Source: Candidatus Saccharimonadota bacterium
GTDB lineage: Bacteria; Patescibacteriota; Saccharimonadia; Saccharimonadales; Saccharimonadaceae
Assembly: GCA_017460225.1 (NCBI GenBank)
Contig: JAFUBM010000019.1
Span: forward strand, 1-64,000
DNA: 64,000 nt
Reading direction: 5' to 3'
Position 1 is the first letter of the stretch. The number at the start of each line of letters is the position of its first letter. This document shows, one piece after another, positions 1-7,558 of the stretch. Below the pieces are notes generated by a model that did not search any database, was not told the origin of the DNA, and worked only from the letters and a program-made list of their open reading frames with translations. The translations under genes and the position numbers were made by a program.

Positions 1-651
1 AATACCAAGATGGCGTTTGTGAAGATTGAGAACAAGACGGGCGAGCAAGAAATCATCGTGTTCCCGAACGTGTTTGAGGAATATGGGGGGAAGCTGGTGC
101 AAGATAATGTAGTAAAAATCACGGGGCGAGTGAACGCAAGAGATAAAAACGGGAATGTAGTGACGGAAGTGAAGGTGTTGATGGACTCCTGTGAGGTGAT
201 TTCTGATGAGACGTTGGCGGGCTATCAGGCAACGGGGACGCGGCTGGAGCCGCCAAAGGAAGTGGCGGGGGGATTTGCGCGAAGGCGCAACACGGCGAGC
301 TCGGCGAGCGGTGTGGCCGGCGGGCGCGGTGGGTACCGCGCCGGCGGGGCGAGTTTTAATGCGGGTAAAGAAGCGCCGGTGATTGAGCAGGTGCGGGTGG
401 TGACGCCGCCAAAAGACCGACGCCACGAAAAAGTCTACATCTTAGTCAAAGAGCCAAATAATGTGGATGTATTGTCTAGTATCAAGCGGGTGTGCGACCG
501 GAATATGGGGATGCAAGACGTGATTTTGGTGCTGCAAGAGACGCCGGAGGAGAAAAAGGCGCTGAAGATGCCGTTTAAGGTAGAGGGGTGCGAAGAGTTT
601 GTAAAAGAGATGAAGATGGTGGTGGGGGAAGATTGCGTGAAAATCGTATAA
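1..651 (+). CDS. dnaE: DNA polymerase III alpha subunit, C-terminal part
   Basis: This is the 3' end of a gene that starts before the window; the frame is open from base 1 (N-T-K before the first visible Met), so that Met is probably internal. The visible 216 residues begin with the OB-fold of DnaE (FVKIENKTGEQEIIVFPNVF, then a VKITGRV strand), which in this family lies behind the polymerase and helix-hairpin-helix regions and contacts single-stranded DNA. A Gly/Ala/Arg-rich linker follows at about residues 85-120, then a terminal alpha/beta domain. The protein would be the replicative polymerase; dnaB and dnaX lie elsewhere in the window. It ends in TAA just before a hairpin. The family call is firm for the OB region; the catalytic part cannot be seen. 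Confidence 0.85.
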   Translation, partial: NTKMAFVKIENKTGEQEIIVFPNVFEEYGGKLVQDNVVKITGRVNARDKNGNVVTEVKVLMDSCEVISDETLAGYQATGTRLEPPKEVAGGFARRRNTASSASGVAGGRGGYRAGGASFNAGKEAPVIEQVRVVTPPKDRRHEKVYILVKEPNNVDVLSSIKRVCDRNMGMQDVILVLQETPEEKKALKMPFKVEGCEEFVKEMKMVVGEDCVKIV

Positions 652-676
652 AAAGTCCCGCTCGGGGAGCGGGACT
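649..676 (-). terminator. Rho-independent terminator between convergent genes
   Basis: A perfect 10-bp stem (AGTCCCGCTC / GAGCGGGACT, 654-663 with 667-676) has a 3-base loop and is followed on the minus strand by a T run. It ends the peptidoglycan-binding gene and also lies just behind dnaE. Confidence 0.85.
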
Positions 677-681
677 AGGCT

Positions 682-1557
682 TTAGGGAGTGAAATTGCGA
701 TCGTCGATGACGAGGAGCGTGCCGGTGGGGCAGGTGGAGACTAGCTGGTTGGCCGTGTCGTTATTGACGCCAAAGAGACCGGTCGGGAAGCCGCTGGCTA
801 GAGTGTGGATGCCAAGCGAGTTGGTGGCCGAGAGGTCGGTGCTGAGGTTGAAACTGACAGGGGTGGACCAGTTGCGTTGCCAAGTGCCGTCGGCGTTGCG
901 ATGGAACTGAGTCAGAGTGGCACCGTTGTAGGTAGCGATGTAATAAAGATAATCGCTAGAGGAGCTACGGGCGATGGTCTCGAGGTCGGCTTCGTAATGA
1001 TAATTACGTACGACATTGAGTTCGACACCGAGCGCCTGGGCGGTCTCCGGACCAGTGACGCCGTCGATGTTGCCAAGATGCTGGACAGACTGAAATTGAC
1101 GGATGCTGGTAGCGGTCTCTGGGCCGTAACCGCCGTCGACTGAAGTCGTGAGACCGGCGAGGTTGAGAGCCTGCTGGATCTGTACGACACTGAGAAAATC
1201 ATAGGCGTTCTGCGCGGGGAAAGTGGCGGAGACAGGGGTCGCGGTAGGCGAGGTAGGCTCAAGCGCGCTAGCTCCAACCGTAGCACCGGTGCCGTAGAGG
1301 CCGGGGATAAAGACCGGCTGCTCGGGGACGGGGGTAGGAGTGGGCGTAGGAGTGGCACTGGGAACAAAAGTCACGGTGCCGCCTTGGACAGGAGTAGCCG
1401 CGGGTTCGACTACGGCGGGCTGGGAAGGACCGCTGATCAGCGCGGTTAAGGCGCTAGAGATGGGCAAACCCATCCGGGCGTAGACGAAGCCGACAACGAT
1501 AAAAGTAACCAGGATTGCGAGTACAACAGAGACAAAACCAACTAAAATGCGTTTCAT
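682..1557 (-). CDS. Membrane-anchored peptidoglycan-binding-domain protein
   Basis: A 291-residue protein. One N-terminal membrane segment (about residues 4-28) works as an uncleaved anchor or signal. A Thr/Pro/Val-rich wall-spanning linker follows (about 45-115, with TPTPTPTP), then a peptidoglycan-binding domain 1 (about 125-180: QIQQALNLAGL, DGGYGPET, IRQFQ). In this domain family paired helices bind stem peptides of murein. The last 110 residues contain a Tyr/Ser/Thr-rich region with no catalytic motif I recognise. It is probably an extracellular wall-binding protein; the enzymatic or adhesive role is unknown. It has its own promoter and a good ribosome site (AGGAGGG). Confidence 0.7.
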   Translation of the reverse strand: MKRILVGFVSVVLAILVTFIVVGFVYARMGLPISSALTALISGPSQPAVVEPAATPVQGGTVTFVPSATPTPTPTPVPEQPVFIPGLYGTGATVGASALEPTSPTATPVSATFPAQNAYDFLSVVQIQQALNLAGLTTSVDGGYGPETATSIRQFQSVQHLGNIDGVTGPETAQALGVELNVVRNYHYEADLETIARSSSSDYLYYIATYNGATLTQFHRNADGTWQRNWSTPVSFNLSTDLSATNSLGIHTLASGFPTGLFGVNNDTANQLVSTCPTGTLLVIDDRNFTP

Positions 1558-1614
1558 AGATTACCCTCCTAATCTATTCCCTAAAGGTTTTTAAGGTACG
1601 AAAATTATGACCTT

Positions 1615-1643
1615 ATTATAGCACAAAGTTGCAAAATAGTCAA
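1615..1643 (-). promoter_or_regulatory. Consensus promoter for the peptidoglycan-binding gene
   Basis: On the minus strand a -35 TTGACT (1638-1643) is separated by 17 bases from an extended -10 TGC-TATAAT (1615-1620). The transcript would carry an untranslated leader of about 50 nt with AGGAGGG before the ATG at 1557. Confidence 0.75.
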
Positions 1644-1645
1644 GG

Positions 1646-1924
1646 TTATTTGTCGGTGTCGAGTTTCTTTTTGACGGCGTGGACGACGGCGTCTTTGACG
1701 GCGCTGGTGGTTTTGGTGACGTCGGAGGCGGCGGTGTCGACGGTGTCGCCAGCTTTGTCGACGATTTTTTGACCGCCCTTGGCAATCTTGCGGAGGTCTT
1801 TGACCAGGTGTTTGGCCTCATAGGTGAGGTCGAAGAGTTTGGTGATGAGGATGATACTAAGGGTTAAAAAGACAAATAAAGTGAGGCTGAGAATGGCGAC
1901 GATGATCCATTCGGCGGTGTTCAT
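1646..1924 (-). CDS. Small single-pass membrane protein with amphipathic tail
   Basis: A 92-residue protein with one N-terminal membrane helix (about 7-30) followed by a Lys/Asp/Val/Thr-rich helix-forming tail (LVKDLRKIAKGGQKIVDKAG and onward). The shape recalls small YtxH/DUF948-like envelope stress proteins, but the similarity is only architectural. It lies 11 bp downstream of galU on the same strand, so the two are probably co-transcribed; a GGAG ribosome site precedes the ATG. Function unknown. Confidence 0.55.
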   Translation of the reverse strand: MNTAEWIIVAILSLTLFVFLTLSIILITKLFDLTYEAKHLVKDLRKIAKGGQKIVDKAGDTVDTAASDVTKTTSAVKDAVVHAVKKKLDTDK

Positions 1925-1935
1925 AGAGGGCTCCT

Positions 1936-2811
1936 TTAGTTATGGTTGATAAAGTCGCGGTATTCGTCCGCGAAAGGCTCGTGATCGAGGAGATATTTGG
2001 CCTGGGCAAAGGCGTAGTTACGGGGATCGCCGGTGGTCATCCAGAGGCCGGAAGTCTTTTTGGTATAGACCTGGCCGGTGGGGATGAGGCGAGCGATGGC
2101 GTCGGCGGTCCAAAGCTCGGCGTCGAGGCCGGTGTGGTCGGGGCTTAAGAACTCAAAAATCTCGGGGGTCAAAAGATAGCGGCCGTAAGAGGCGAGATCG
2201 GAAGCAGCGTCCTCGGGAGCAGGCTTCTCGACGAGGCCTTTTAGAACTTCTGTCTCGGGGTCGTAGTCGACGGAGGCGTACTTCTTAATCTCTTCGTGCG
2301 GGACGAGCTGGGCGCCGATGATGGCGCGGGCGTCTGGGTGTTGCTCGAAAGAATCTAGGAGATCTTTGACGGCGGAGGGACCAAAGACGACATCGTCGGA
2401 ATAACAGACGATAAAGGCTTCGTCCTTGTCAATCAAATCTTTGGCGGAGGCGATAGGGGAGCCGTTGCCATAAGGGAGGGAGGGGTCTTGGACGATGATA
2501 GTGGGCTTAGGATGGGACAGAAGCTCCTCGACGGAGGCGAAGCGGTCTTGCTTGCCCTGGGAATAGAGGAGGGTCTTGGCACGAGAGGCGGGGTTGTTGA
2601 AGTAATCTTCATAAATGGCCTTACCCTCGGGGGTGACGACGAGGATTAAATCCTCGATTCCGGCGGCGCGACACTCAGCGGCGACGAGCTCAATTACGGG
2701 GCGGTTGCCGAGGGGTAACATAGCCTTGGGGATGGTCTTAGTAATGGGGAGAAAGCGCGATGCAAAACCAGCGTCGGTGATGATCGCTTTTGTAGGTTTC
2801 TTGTAGTTCAT
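1936..2811 (-). CDS. galU: UTP--glucose-1-phosphate uridylyltransferase
   Basis: A 291-residue nucleotidyltransferase of the GalU type, making UDP-glucose from UTP and glucose-1-phosphate for polysaccharide or glycolipid synthesis in the cytosol. The N-terminal nucleotide-binding loop reads GFASRFLPITKTIPKAMLPL, matching the family pattern G-x-G-T-R-F-L-P-x-T-K-x-x-P-K-E-M-L-P, but the GxGTR part is changed to GFASR and the Glu of PKEML to Ala. Later motifs include ILVVTPEGKAIYEDYF and a downstream EKP (LVEKPAPEDA). Full length for the family. On the minus strand TATAAT lies 9 nt before the ATG. The altered loop leaves some doubt about efficiency or exact sugar substrate. Confidence 0.85.
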   Translation of the reverse strand: MNYKKPTKAIITDAGFASRFLPITKTIPKAMLPLGNRPVIELVAAECRAAGIEDLILVVTPEGKAIYEDYFNNPASRAKTLLYSQGKQDRFASVEELLSHPKPTIIVQDPSLPYGNGSPIASAKDLIDKDEAFIVCYSDDVVFGPSAVKDLLDSFEQHPDARAIIGAQLVPHEEIKKYASVDYDPETEVLKGLVEKPAPEDAASDLASYGRYLLTPEIFEFLSPDHTGLDAELWTADAIARLIPTGQVYTKKTSGLWMTTGDPRNYAFAQAKYLLDHEPFADEYRDFINHN

Positions 2812-2828
2812 GATGAGACTATTATATA

Positions 2829-3455
2829 CTATTTGGACTTTTTAGCGGGAGATTTGCGGGAGTTTTTCTTGCGGGTTTTAGCGGCGAGGGCGGCAGACTC
2901 ACGGCGCGCGGCGCGGTCTTCGAGCTTCTGGGCGCGGTTGTGGACGCCGTAGAAGAGGGAGCAGGTCCCAAAAATCAGGAGATAGACGCCAAAGAAGCGA
3001 AGGAAGAACTCACCGGAGTTGAGGATGACAACACCCATGATGGCGCCAATCATTCCACCAAAGACCCAGGTAAAGCGGTCTGTGGGGTCGACCGTGGCGC
3101 GGAAGCCGGAGATAATCTCAAAGAGGCCACGGAGGAGTGTGTAGCCAGCGATGAGGAAAAGATGCCAGGTAACGCTTTGGTCGACGGTGAAGAGGAGGGC
3201 GAGGGCGACGACGGAGTCAACCACGGCGAGGGAGACGGAGACCGCCCAGCCAGTCTTCATGTGGGCGCGATAGAGGGCGTTGATAAACTCGATGATGGAG
3301 AGACAGAGTAGGAAGACGCCAACGAGCGAGACCATAGAGGTCATATCGCGGCGCATGTCAAAGAGGGCGAGGCCGCCAAAGAGAATGGCGACGAGACCCT
3401 TGATGACAAAGATGAGCCAGTGGGAGTCGATATATTTACGGTTGATGTGGGCCAT
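2829..3455 (-). CDS. HdeD/DUF308-family membrane protein
   Basis: A 208-residue protein with six predicted membrane helices between about residues 14 and 172, in three pairs, and a long basic C-terminal tail (KTRKKNSRKSPAKKSK). The helix-pair pattern, with Gly-rich turns such as KGLVAILFGGLALF, is typical of the DUF308/HdeD family, linked in enterobacteria to acid resistance but of unknown biochemical role. The start is set by a strong AAGGAGG ribosome site. It sits 11 bp downstream of the next membrane protein gene, so the two are probably one transcription unit. Confidence 0.7.
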   Translation of the reverse strand: MAHINRKYIDSHWLIFVIKGLVAILFGGLALFDMRRDMTSMVSLVGVFLLCLSIIEFINALYRAHMKTGWAVSVSLAVVDSVVALALLFTVDQSVTWHLFLIAGYTLLRGLFEIISGFRATVDPTDRFTWVFGGMIGAIMGVVILNSGEFFLRFFGVYLLIFGTCSLFYGVHNRAQKLEDRAARRESAALAAKTRKKNSRKSPAKKSK

Positions 3456-3466
3456 GGAGTTCCTCC

Positions 3467-4174
3467 TTAATTACTAAATGTTATGGTTTTGAGCAGAGAG
3501 TCAAAATCGGCACGATAAATCTCGGCATCAGACTCGAGGGTGACAACTTTGTCGCGGATGCGGAAGATGACGACGGAGCCGACGAGTTTGTTGGGGAGAG
3601 TGCCGTCAAAGCGGGTGGCGGAATCGCTACCGTTGACGGTGATGACAGAGGACTTGAGCTCGCCGTTTTCTACGAGGCGGTTGTAACGATTAGCGACGTT
3701 CTCGAAATTAGTGTTGGACTCGATAGTGACGCGGAGGGCGAAGATAGTGCCGCCCGAGACGGGGGAGACTTCTCCGGGGTGGAGATAGGCCTCAAAGTTG
3801 CCACCGGAGGAGGCGTCTTTGGCGATGTAGACACTCCAGGTCCTAGGGTATTTGAAGCTGAGGGAGCCATAGTCGGACGGGCCGGTAAAGGTAGACGAGG
3901 GGGACTTCTCGCGCTCGGCGAACTCGGCCTCTAGCTCGTCTTCTCGCGCCTTGACGGCGTCTAGGACGGCGGCGTCGACTTTGGCGTCGACTTCTGAGGA
4001 GAGGAGGGAGTATTCGGAGTAAAAATAGAACGCGCCAAGACCGGCACCAATCAGCAACAAGACAAGAATAACAATCACGGCAGTCTTGAGGACAGAAGAG
4101 ACGGCGGCGGGATCCTTAGCGGGCTTAGGCGGCTCAATAGGGGTATAGCCGGCAGGGGCAGGGTTGTTGTTCAT
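3467..4174 (-). CDS. Membrane-anchored protein with PsbP-like extracellular domain
   Basis: A 235-residue protein. After a Pro-rich cytosolic start (PAPAGYTPIEPPKPAKDPAA) there is one membrane helix (about 30-55), a charged coiled stretch (about 58-92), then a beta-rich domain beginning YGSLSFKYPRTWSVYIAKD. That pattern (a Y-P-x-x-W strand, later a residue run ending in SLLKTITF) is what PsbP-like or MOG1-like secreted domains of CPR membrane proteins show. No catalytic motif is visible. On the minus strand TGTTAAACT lies 6 nt before the ATG, so the mRNA may be leaderless. Confidence 0.5.
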   Translation of the reverse strand: MNNNPAPAGYTPIEPPKPAKDPAAVSSVLKTAVIVILVLLLIGAGLGAFYFYSEYSLLSSEVDAKVDAAVLDAVKAREDELEAEFAEREKSPSSTFTGPSDYGSLSFKYPRTWSVYIAKDASSGGNFEAYLHPGEVSPVSGGTIFALRVTIESNTNFENVANRYNRLVENGELKSSVITVNGSDSATRFDGTLPNKLVGSVVIFRIRDKVVTLESDAEIYRADFDSLLKTITFSN

Positions 4175-4198
4175 AAGATTAGTTTAACACAAGCGGGA

Positions 4199-4396
4199 TT
4201 ATTTGGCAACGTTCAGGACGGTGATTTTGTTTTTGAGGGCGGAGAGGTCTTGCTCGATTTCTTGGTGGAGCTTGAGTGCGGCTTTGTAGCGGGATTCGGC
4301 TTCGTCGAGAGAGAATTCGTCGGAGTAGAACCATTGGATCTGGGCGTCGAGCTCGGTGATTTTAGTGGTGATGGAGTTAGATTTTGGGTTGGACAT
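4199..4396 (-). CDS. xseB: Exodeoxyribonuclease VII small subunit
   Basis: A 65-residue helical protein with the XseB pattern (LDAQIQWFYSDEFSLDEAESRYKAALKL in outline: a hydrophobic helix, a short acidic turn, then a second helix). Several small subunits bind one XseA to form the nuclease that degrades single-stranded DNA in mismatch and recombination repair. The gene overlaps the end of xseA by 20 bp, which supports the pairing and suggests translational coupling. Length is normal for the family. Confidence 0.85.
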   Translation of the reverse strand: MSNPKSNSITTKITELDAQIQWFYSDEFSLDEAESRYKAALKLHQEIEQDLSALKNKITVLNVAK

Positions 4397-5495
4397 GGGT
4401 AACCTTTGCTGAGATTAGTTTATCGAATGTTGTAATTTTTACAACATTACCAGGGGAAGGGTCGCCAGTGAGGATGGAGTAACCTTGGCGCAGGACGTTC
4501 TCTGGGTTGAGCGAGTCGAGGACGGCGCGCTTGCTGGCTAGCTCCTTTTCTATAAGGGAGAGGCGGGAAAGGATTTCTCGCTCGGCGCGAGCGAGGGCGG
4601 CGCGCCGGGTCTCGAGGAGGGTAGAGAGGTAATGATCTAGATAGGTTTTAAGGGAGGAGAAGGAGCCGCGGAGGCGGCGGAGCTCGGCGGATTTGTCGCG
4701 AGTTAGAAGCTCGGCGGCGTTGGACGGGGTGGAAGCGCGGACGTCGGCGGCGAGATCTGCGAGGCTGACGTCGACTTCGTGGCCGATGCCGGTAATCACG
4801 GGGATTTTGGAGGCGGCGATGCGGCGGACGAGTAGCTCGTCGTTGAACACGGCGAGGTCGTCTTTGCTGCCGCCACCGCGGAGAAGGGCGATGACGTCGA
4901 CAGTTCCCTGCTCGTTGAAATAATCTAGGGCGCGGATGAGTTCGTCGGCGGCGGAAGCGCCTTGGACGCCGCAGTTATAGACGCGGATGTCGAGGCCGCC
5001 CCAGCGGGCGTCGAGAATCTTGATAAAGTCGGCGTAGCCGGCGGCGTTGACAGAGGAGATGACGCCGAGGGTGGTCAAATCTTCTGGGAGAGGGCGCTTT
5101 TTCTCGGGAGCGAAAAGGCCTTCTCTCGTCAACTTGTCTTTGAGGAGGTCGAATGCCTTTTTGAGGCTACCCTCGCCGAGAGGACGGACAGACTGGATGG
5201 TAAAAGAAAACTTGCCAAAATCCGTAACCTTAGGCGCGCCAGAGACGAGGACTTTCATACCATCCTCTAGAGCGGTGCGGAGAGAGAAGAGAGGGAGGAA
5301 GCAGGAGACGGTGCCGGAGGCGTCCTTGAGGTCGAAGAAGACCCATTTACCTTTGGAGACTTTGAAGCTGGAGACTTCGCCAACGAGCTCGAGCTTAGGG
5401 AAAGCGTAGTTGAGGGTCTGGTTAGTGATAGCAAGGAACTCCGAGACGGAGAAGCGCGGGACGGGGGAGGCGGAATCAAAAGACGAGGGTTGCAT
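4377..5495 (-). CDS. xseA: Exodeoxyribonuclease VII large subunit
   Basis: A 372-residue XseA. It opens with the family start VSEFLAITNQTLNYAF, an OB-fold that binds single-stranded DNA (about 12-105), then the catalytic domain with TLGVISSVNAAGYADFIKIL, a GGGSKDDLAVFNDE motif and PVITGIGHEVDVSLADLAAD, followed by the long helical region that carries the small subunits. It is slightly shorter than the E. coli protein. The frame is open far upstream, but the ATG at 5495 is chosen because it matches the family start and lies 6 nt after an extended -10 (TGCTATAAT, 5502-5507). Confidence 0.93.
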   Translation of the reverse strand: MQPSSFDSASPVPRFSVSEFLAITNQTLNYAFPKLELVGEVSSFKVSKGKWVFFDLKDASGTVSCFLPLFSLRTALEDGMKVLVSGAPKVTDFGKFSFTIQSVRPLGEGSLKKAFDLLKDKLTREGLFAPEKKRPLPEDLTTLGVISSVNAAGYADFIKILDARWGGLDIRVYNCGVQGASAADELIRALDYFNEQGTVDVIALLRGGGSKDDLAVFNDELLVRRIAASKIPVITGIGHEVDVSLADLAADVRASTPSNAAELLTRDKSAELRRLRGSFSSLKTYLDHYLSTLLETRRAALARAEREILSRLSLIEKELASKRAVLDSLNPENVLRQGYSILTGDPSPGNVVKITTFDKLISAKVTHVQPKI

Positions 5496-5501
5496 AGGAA
5501 A

Positions 5502-5523
5502 ATTATAGCATATATGGTATAAT
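5502..5523. promoter_or_regulatory. Divergent leaderless promoters for xseA and the TRM11-like gene
   Basis: Two extended -10 boxes lie back to back: TGC-TATAAT on the minus strand (5502-5507) and TGG-TATAAT on the plus strand (5518-5523). Each is exactly 6 nt from its ATG (5495 and 5530), so each transcript would begin at or next to the start codon. Confidence 0.7.
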
Positions 5524-5529
5524 TTGGGC

Positions 5530-6687
5530 ATGAAGTATATTGCGTTGCTTGGGCGATTGCCAAAGCTGTCACTAGCGGAGCTAGAAAGCCAGTTTACAGG
5601 GGTAAAAATGACGGAAGGCCGGGGCGGTGGCTTAGAGACACCGCTGGTGGCGGAGTTTGAGAGCGAAACGGTGCCAGAAATCGGGCGGCTAGGCGGGGTT
5701 TTGAAGCTAGCGGAAAGATTGGGGAAGTTCCCAGAAGCGCTGGGATTTCTTGAGGGGTTGCCGGAAGGCAAAATCACGCTCGGAGTGAGCGATCTGCGGC
5801 CGGGGGCGAGCGGATTTAAGGCGCAGGGGGAGGCGTTGAAGCTAAAGAAGATTCTCCAGAGGCGAGGACGGTCTGTTCGGGTGTTATCCAATAAAACCGC
5901 CGTGTTGTCAACGGCGACGTCGCACCACAACCAGCTGGCCGAGAAGCCGAACCATGTAGAGATTTTGATCACAAAGGACGGATATTACAAGTTGACGGGA
6001 GTGCAGAATATTACGGAATACGCCAAGCGTGATCAAGCGCGGCCGGCGCGTGACGCGAAAGTGGGGATGTTGCCGCCGAAGCTGGCGCAGATTCTGATCA
6101 ACCTCTGTGGTCCTCTTCCGGAAAATGCTATTCTCCTCGACCCGTTTTGCGGCACCGGCGTCGTCCTTCAGGAAGCGTTTATCATGGGCTATACCCCGTA
6201 TGGTACAGACCTTGAGCCGCGTATGGTTGAATATTCGAAGAAAAATATGAAGTGGCTCGTGGAGCGACTATCAAAGATTGACGTAAAATACTTTTTTGAC
6301 AAATCTTATATCGCCGAAGGCGATGCAACTAGCTATTGTTGGGATCGCTCGTTTGACGCTGTGGCCTGTGAGGCTTTTCTTGGCCAGCCGATGTCTCAGC
6401 CACCGGCCGAGATCAAACTAAAACAAGAAAAAGAGCGCTGTAAGACTATTATTCTTGGTTTTCTTAAGAACTTAAGCGGCCAAGCCCGGACGGGGACGCC
6501 GGTGGTCGTGGCGGTGCCGGCGTGGCTAAGAGAAAATGGGGAGTATTCTCGGCTAAACATCCTTGACGAAGTGGAAAAACTGGGGTATAATGTAGTGAAG
6601 TTTAGAAACTCGAGGCAGGACGACCTCTTATATTATCGAGAGGGGCAGATTGTCGCCCGAGAAATAATAGTATTAAGGAAGAAATAA
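5530..6687 (+). CDS. TRM11-like SAM-dependent RNA methyltransferase
   Basis: A 385-residue protein. The N-terminal ~150 residues correspond to the THUMP-type RNA-binding region of TRM11/TrmG10 proteins; the C-terminal half is a Rossmann methyltransferase with motif I LLDPFCGTGVVLQEAFIMGY and an acidic SAM-ribose loop YGTDLEPRMVEYSKKN. Relatives methylate N2 of guanosine in tRNA. Motif IV, usually DPPYG, appears as CEAFLGQP, so activity or target could differ. Codon choice changes inside the gene: about 6110-6470 uses C/T-ending codons while the flanks use G-ending ones. The ATG at 5530 is preferred over a TTG six bases earlier because of the -10 box position. rpmA follows after 1 nt. Confidence 0.7.
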   Translation: MKYIALLGRLPKLSLAELESQFTGVKMTEGRGGGLETPLVAEFESETVPEIGRLGGVLKLAERLGKFPEALGFLEGLPEGKITLGVSDLRPGASGFKAQGEALKLKKILQRRGRSVRVLSNKTAVLSTATSHHNQLAEKPNHVEILITKDGYYKLTGVQNITEYAKRDQARPARDAKVGMLPPKLAQILINLCGPLPENAILLDPFCGTGVVLQEAFIMGYTPYGTDLEPRMVEYSKKNMKWLVERLSKIDVKYFFDKSYIAEGDATSYCWDRSFDAVACEAFLGQPMSQPPAEIKLKQEKERCKTIILGFLKNLSGQARTGTPVVVAVPAWLRENGEYSRLNILDEVEKLGYNVVKFRNSRQDDLLYYREGQIVAREIIVLRKK

Positions 6688-6688
6688 G

Positions 6689-6961
6689 ATGTCACATGTC
6701 AAAGCGGGTGGAACCGCTAAGAACGTCCATAATAACGCCGGTCAGCGCCTTGGCGTCAAGCGCTTTGGTGGCCAGAAAGTTCGCGCCGGCGAAGTCCTCG
6801 TCCGCCAGACTGGTAGCACGAAGCTCGCAGGAGAGGGGACTTATATGAGCCGCAACTTTACGATTCACGCCGCAAAAGACGGAATCGTCAACTTTGTGAA
6901 GACGAAAAAGAGCCATTTTTCCGGGAAGAGCGTCCCGCGCGTCCGCGTAGAAGTACGGTAA
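6689..6961 (+). CDS. rpmA: Ribosomal protein bL27
   Basis: A 90-residue bL27, whose N-terminal arm reaches toward the peptidyl-transferase centre of the 50S subunit. The family core is clear (QRLGVKRFGGQKVRAGEVLV, then GEGTYMSRNFTIHAAKDG). The N-terminus reads MSHVKAGGTAKN instead of the usual MAHKKGGGSTRN and has no cleavable Firmicute-type extension. It starts 1 nt after the TRM11-like gene, and is followed at once by a terminator, so the two share a transcript. Confidence 0.93.
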   Translation: MSHVKAGGTAKNVHNNAGQRLGVKRFGGQKVRAGEVLVRQTGSTKLAGEGTYMSRNFTIHAAKDGIVNFVKTKKSHFSGKSVPRVRVEVR

Positions 6962-6963
6962 AT

Positions 6964-6990
6964 AAAATCCCCCTCTCAGGGGGATTTTTC
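6964..6990 (+). terminator. Rho-independent terminator after rpmA
   Basis: A 7-bp stem ATCCCCC / GGGGGAT (6967-6973 with 6979-6985) and 5-base loop are followed by a T run. It directly follows the rpmA stop codon. Confidence 0.9.
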
Positions 6991-6992
6991 TA

Positions 6993-7021
6993 TTTACAAA
7001 AGCGGTTTGGTGTGGTATAAT
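6993..7021 (+). promoter_or_regulatory. Strong consensus promoter with no downstream ORF
   Basis: -35 TTTACA (6993-6998), a 17-base spacer and an extended -10 TGG-TATAAT (7016-7021). The only thing downstream on this strand is a short hairpin region ending in a T run; the next gene is on the opposite strand. Confidence 0.7.
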
Positions 7022-7027
7022 GAGGAT

Positions 7028-7079
7028 ATATCGGGATTTTCCCGCCCCACTCCTCTAGTTAATAGGGGAGGAATTTTTT
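7028..7079 (+). ncRNA. Candidate small structured RNA (~52 nt)
   Basis: The predicted transcript holds two hairpins in tandem: CGGGA-TTT-TCCCG (7032-7044) and CTCCTCT-agttaat-AGGGGAG (7050-7070), the second followed by six T residues (7074-7079), so it doubles as a terminator. No start codon with a ribosome site is visible. It ends 5 nt before the 3' end of the convergent PemK-like gene. It may be a small regulatory RNA or an abortive transcript; no known family was recognised. Confidence 0.45.
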
Positions 7080-7084
7080 GAGGA

Positions 7085-7507
7085 TTAAAAATTCAAAAAC
7101 TCCTTTAATCTTTGTCGGATTAGCGTAATGTCTGAATCATCTAGCTCGCCCTTCTTTCGGACTAACCTGAATACGCTGAAGGTGCGGAGCTGGTTTAGGA
7201 CTGCGTAACTTTCTTTGCCCTTGAACATAAACTTTACGAAGCCATAACCTTCGTGAGCTTGTGTCGTTAAAGGAATCCCTAGGAAACTCAGTTTGCTGCT
7301 TTTCTTCAAAACAATAGCCGGTCTTAAATAATAAGCACCTTTTCCGTTTATTTCACTACCAACATTCTCTCCTACGGCCACCCACCAAACTTGCCATTCG
7401 CTAAAGGTGCGAAACTTTTGGCGATTGTTTATCTCGCTTTTGATGGGCATCCAAGTTTTGTAATCACGTTTTATTAAGAAATCTTTTCTGTTGTCATTTT
7501 TATCCAT
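7085..7507 (-). CDS. PemK/MazF-like protein, no antitoxin adjacent
   Basis: A 140-residue protein. After a charged N-terminal ~35 residues comes the MazF/PemK SH3-like barrel pattern: EWQVWWVAVGENVGSEINGK, then YLRPAIVLKK, LGIPLTT and a strand VLNQLRTFSV with a C-terminal helix. In MazF the GSE...RP segment carries the Arg used in RNA cleavage. The copy lacks a neighbouring antitoxin gene, so it may be a solitary toxin, a domesticated RNA-binding protein, or be controlled by RNA. TATAAT lies 6 nt before the ATG. A related partial gene sits at the window's far end (63727). The stretch IWW...GxNxGxExNGK is shared by both. Confidence 0.65.
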   Translation of the reverse strand: MDKNDNRKDFLIKRDYKTWMPIKSEINNRQKFRTFSEWQVWWVAVGENVGSEINGKGAYYLRPAIVLKKSSKLSFLGIPLTTQAHEGYGFVKFMFKGKESYAVLNQLRTFSVFRLVRKKGELDDSDITLIRQRLKEFLNF

Positions 7508-7558
7508 AAGCTTATTATAATGTAAATGGGGTAAAAAGCAAGCAGAGCGGTGCGTTTA

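Noticed and set aside
5496-5972. N-terminal extension of the xseA frame
   Set aside because: It overlaps the TRM11-like gene in full, and family alignment and the -10 box both support the ATG at 5495.
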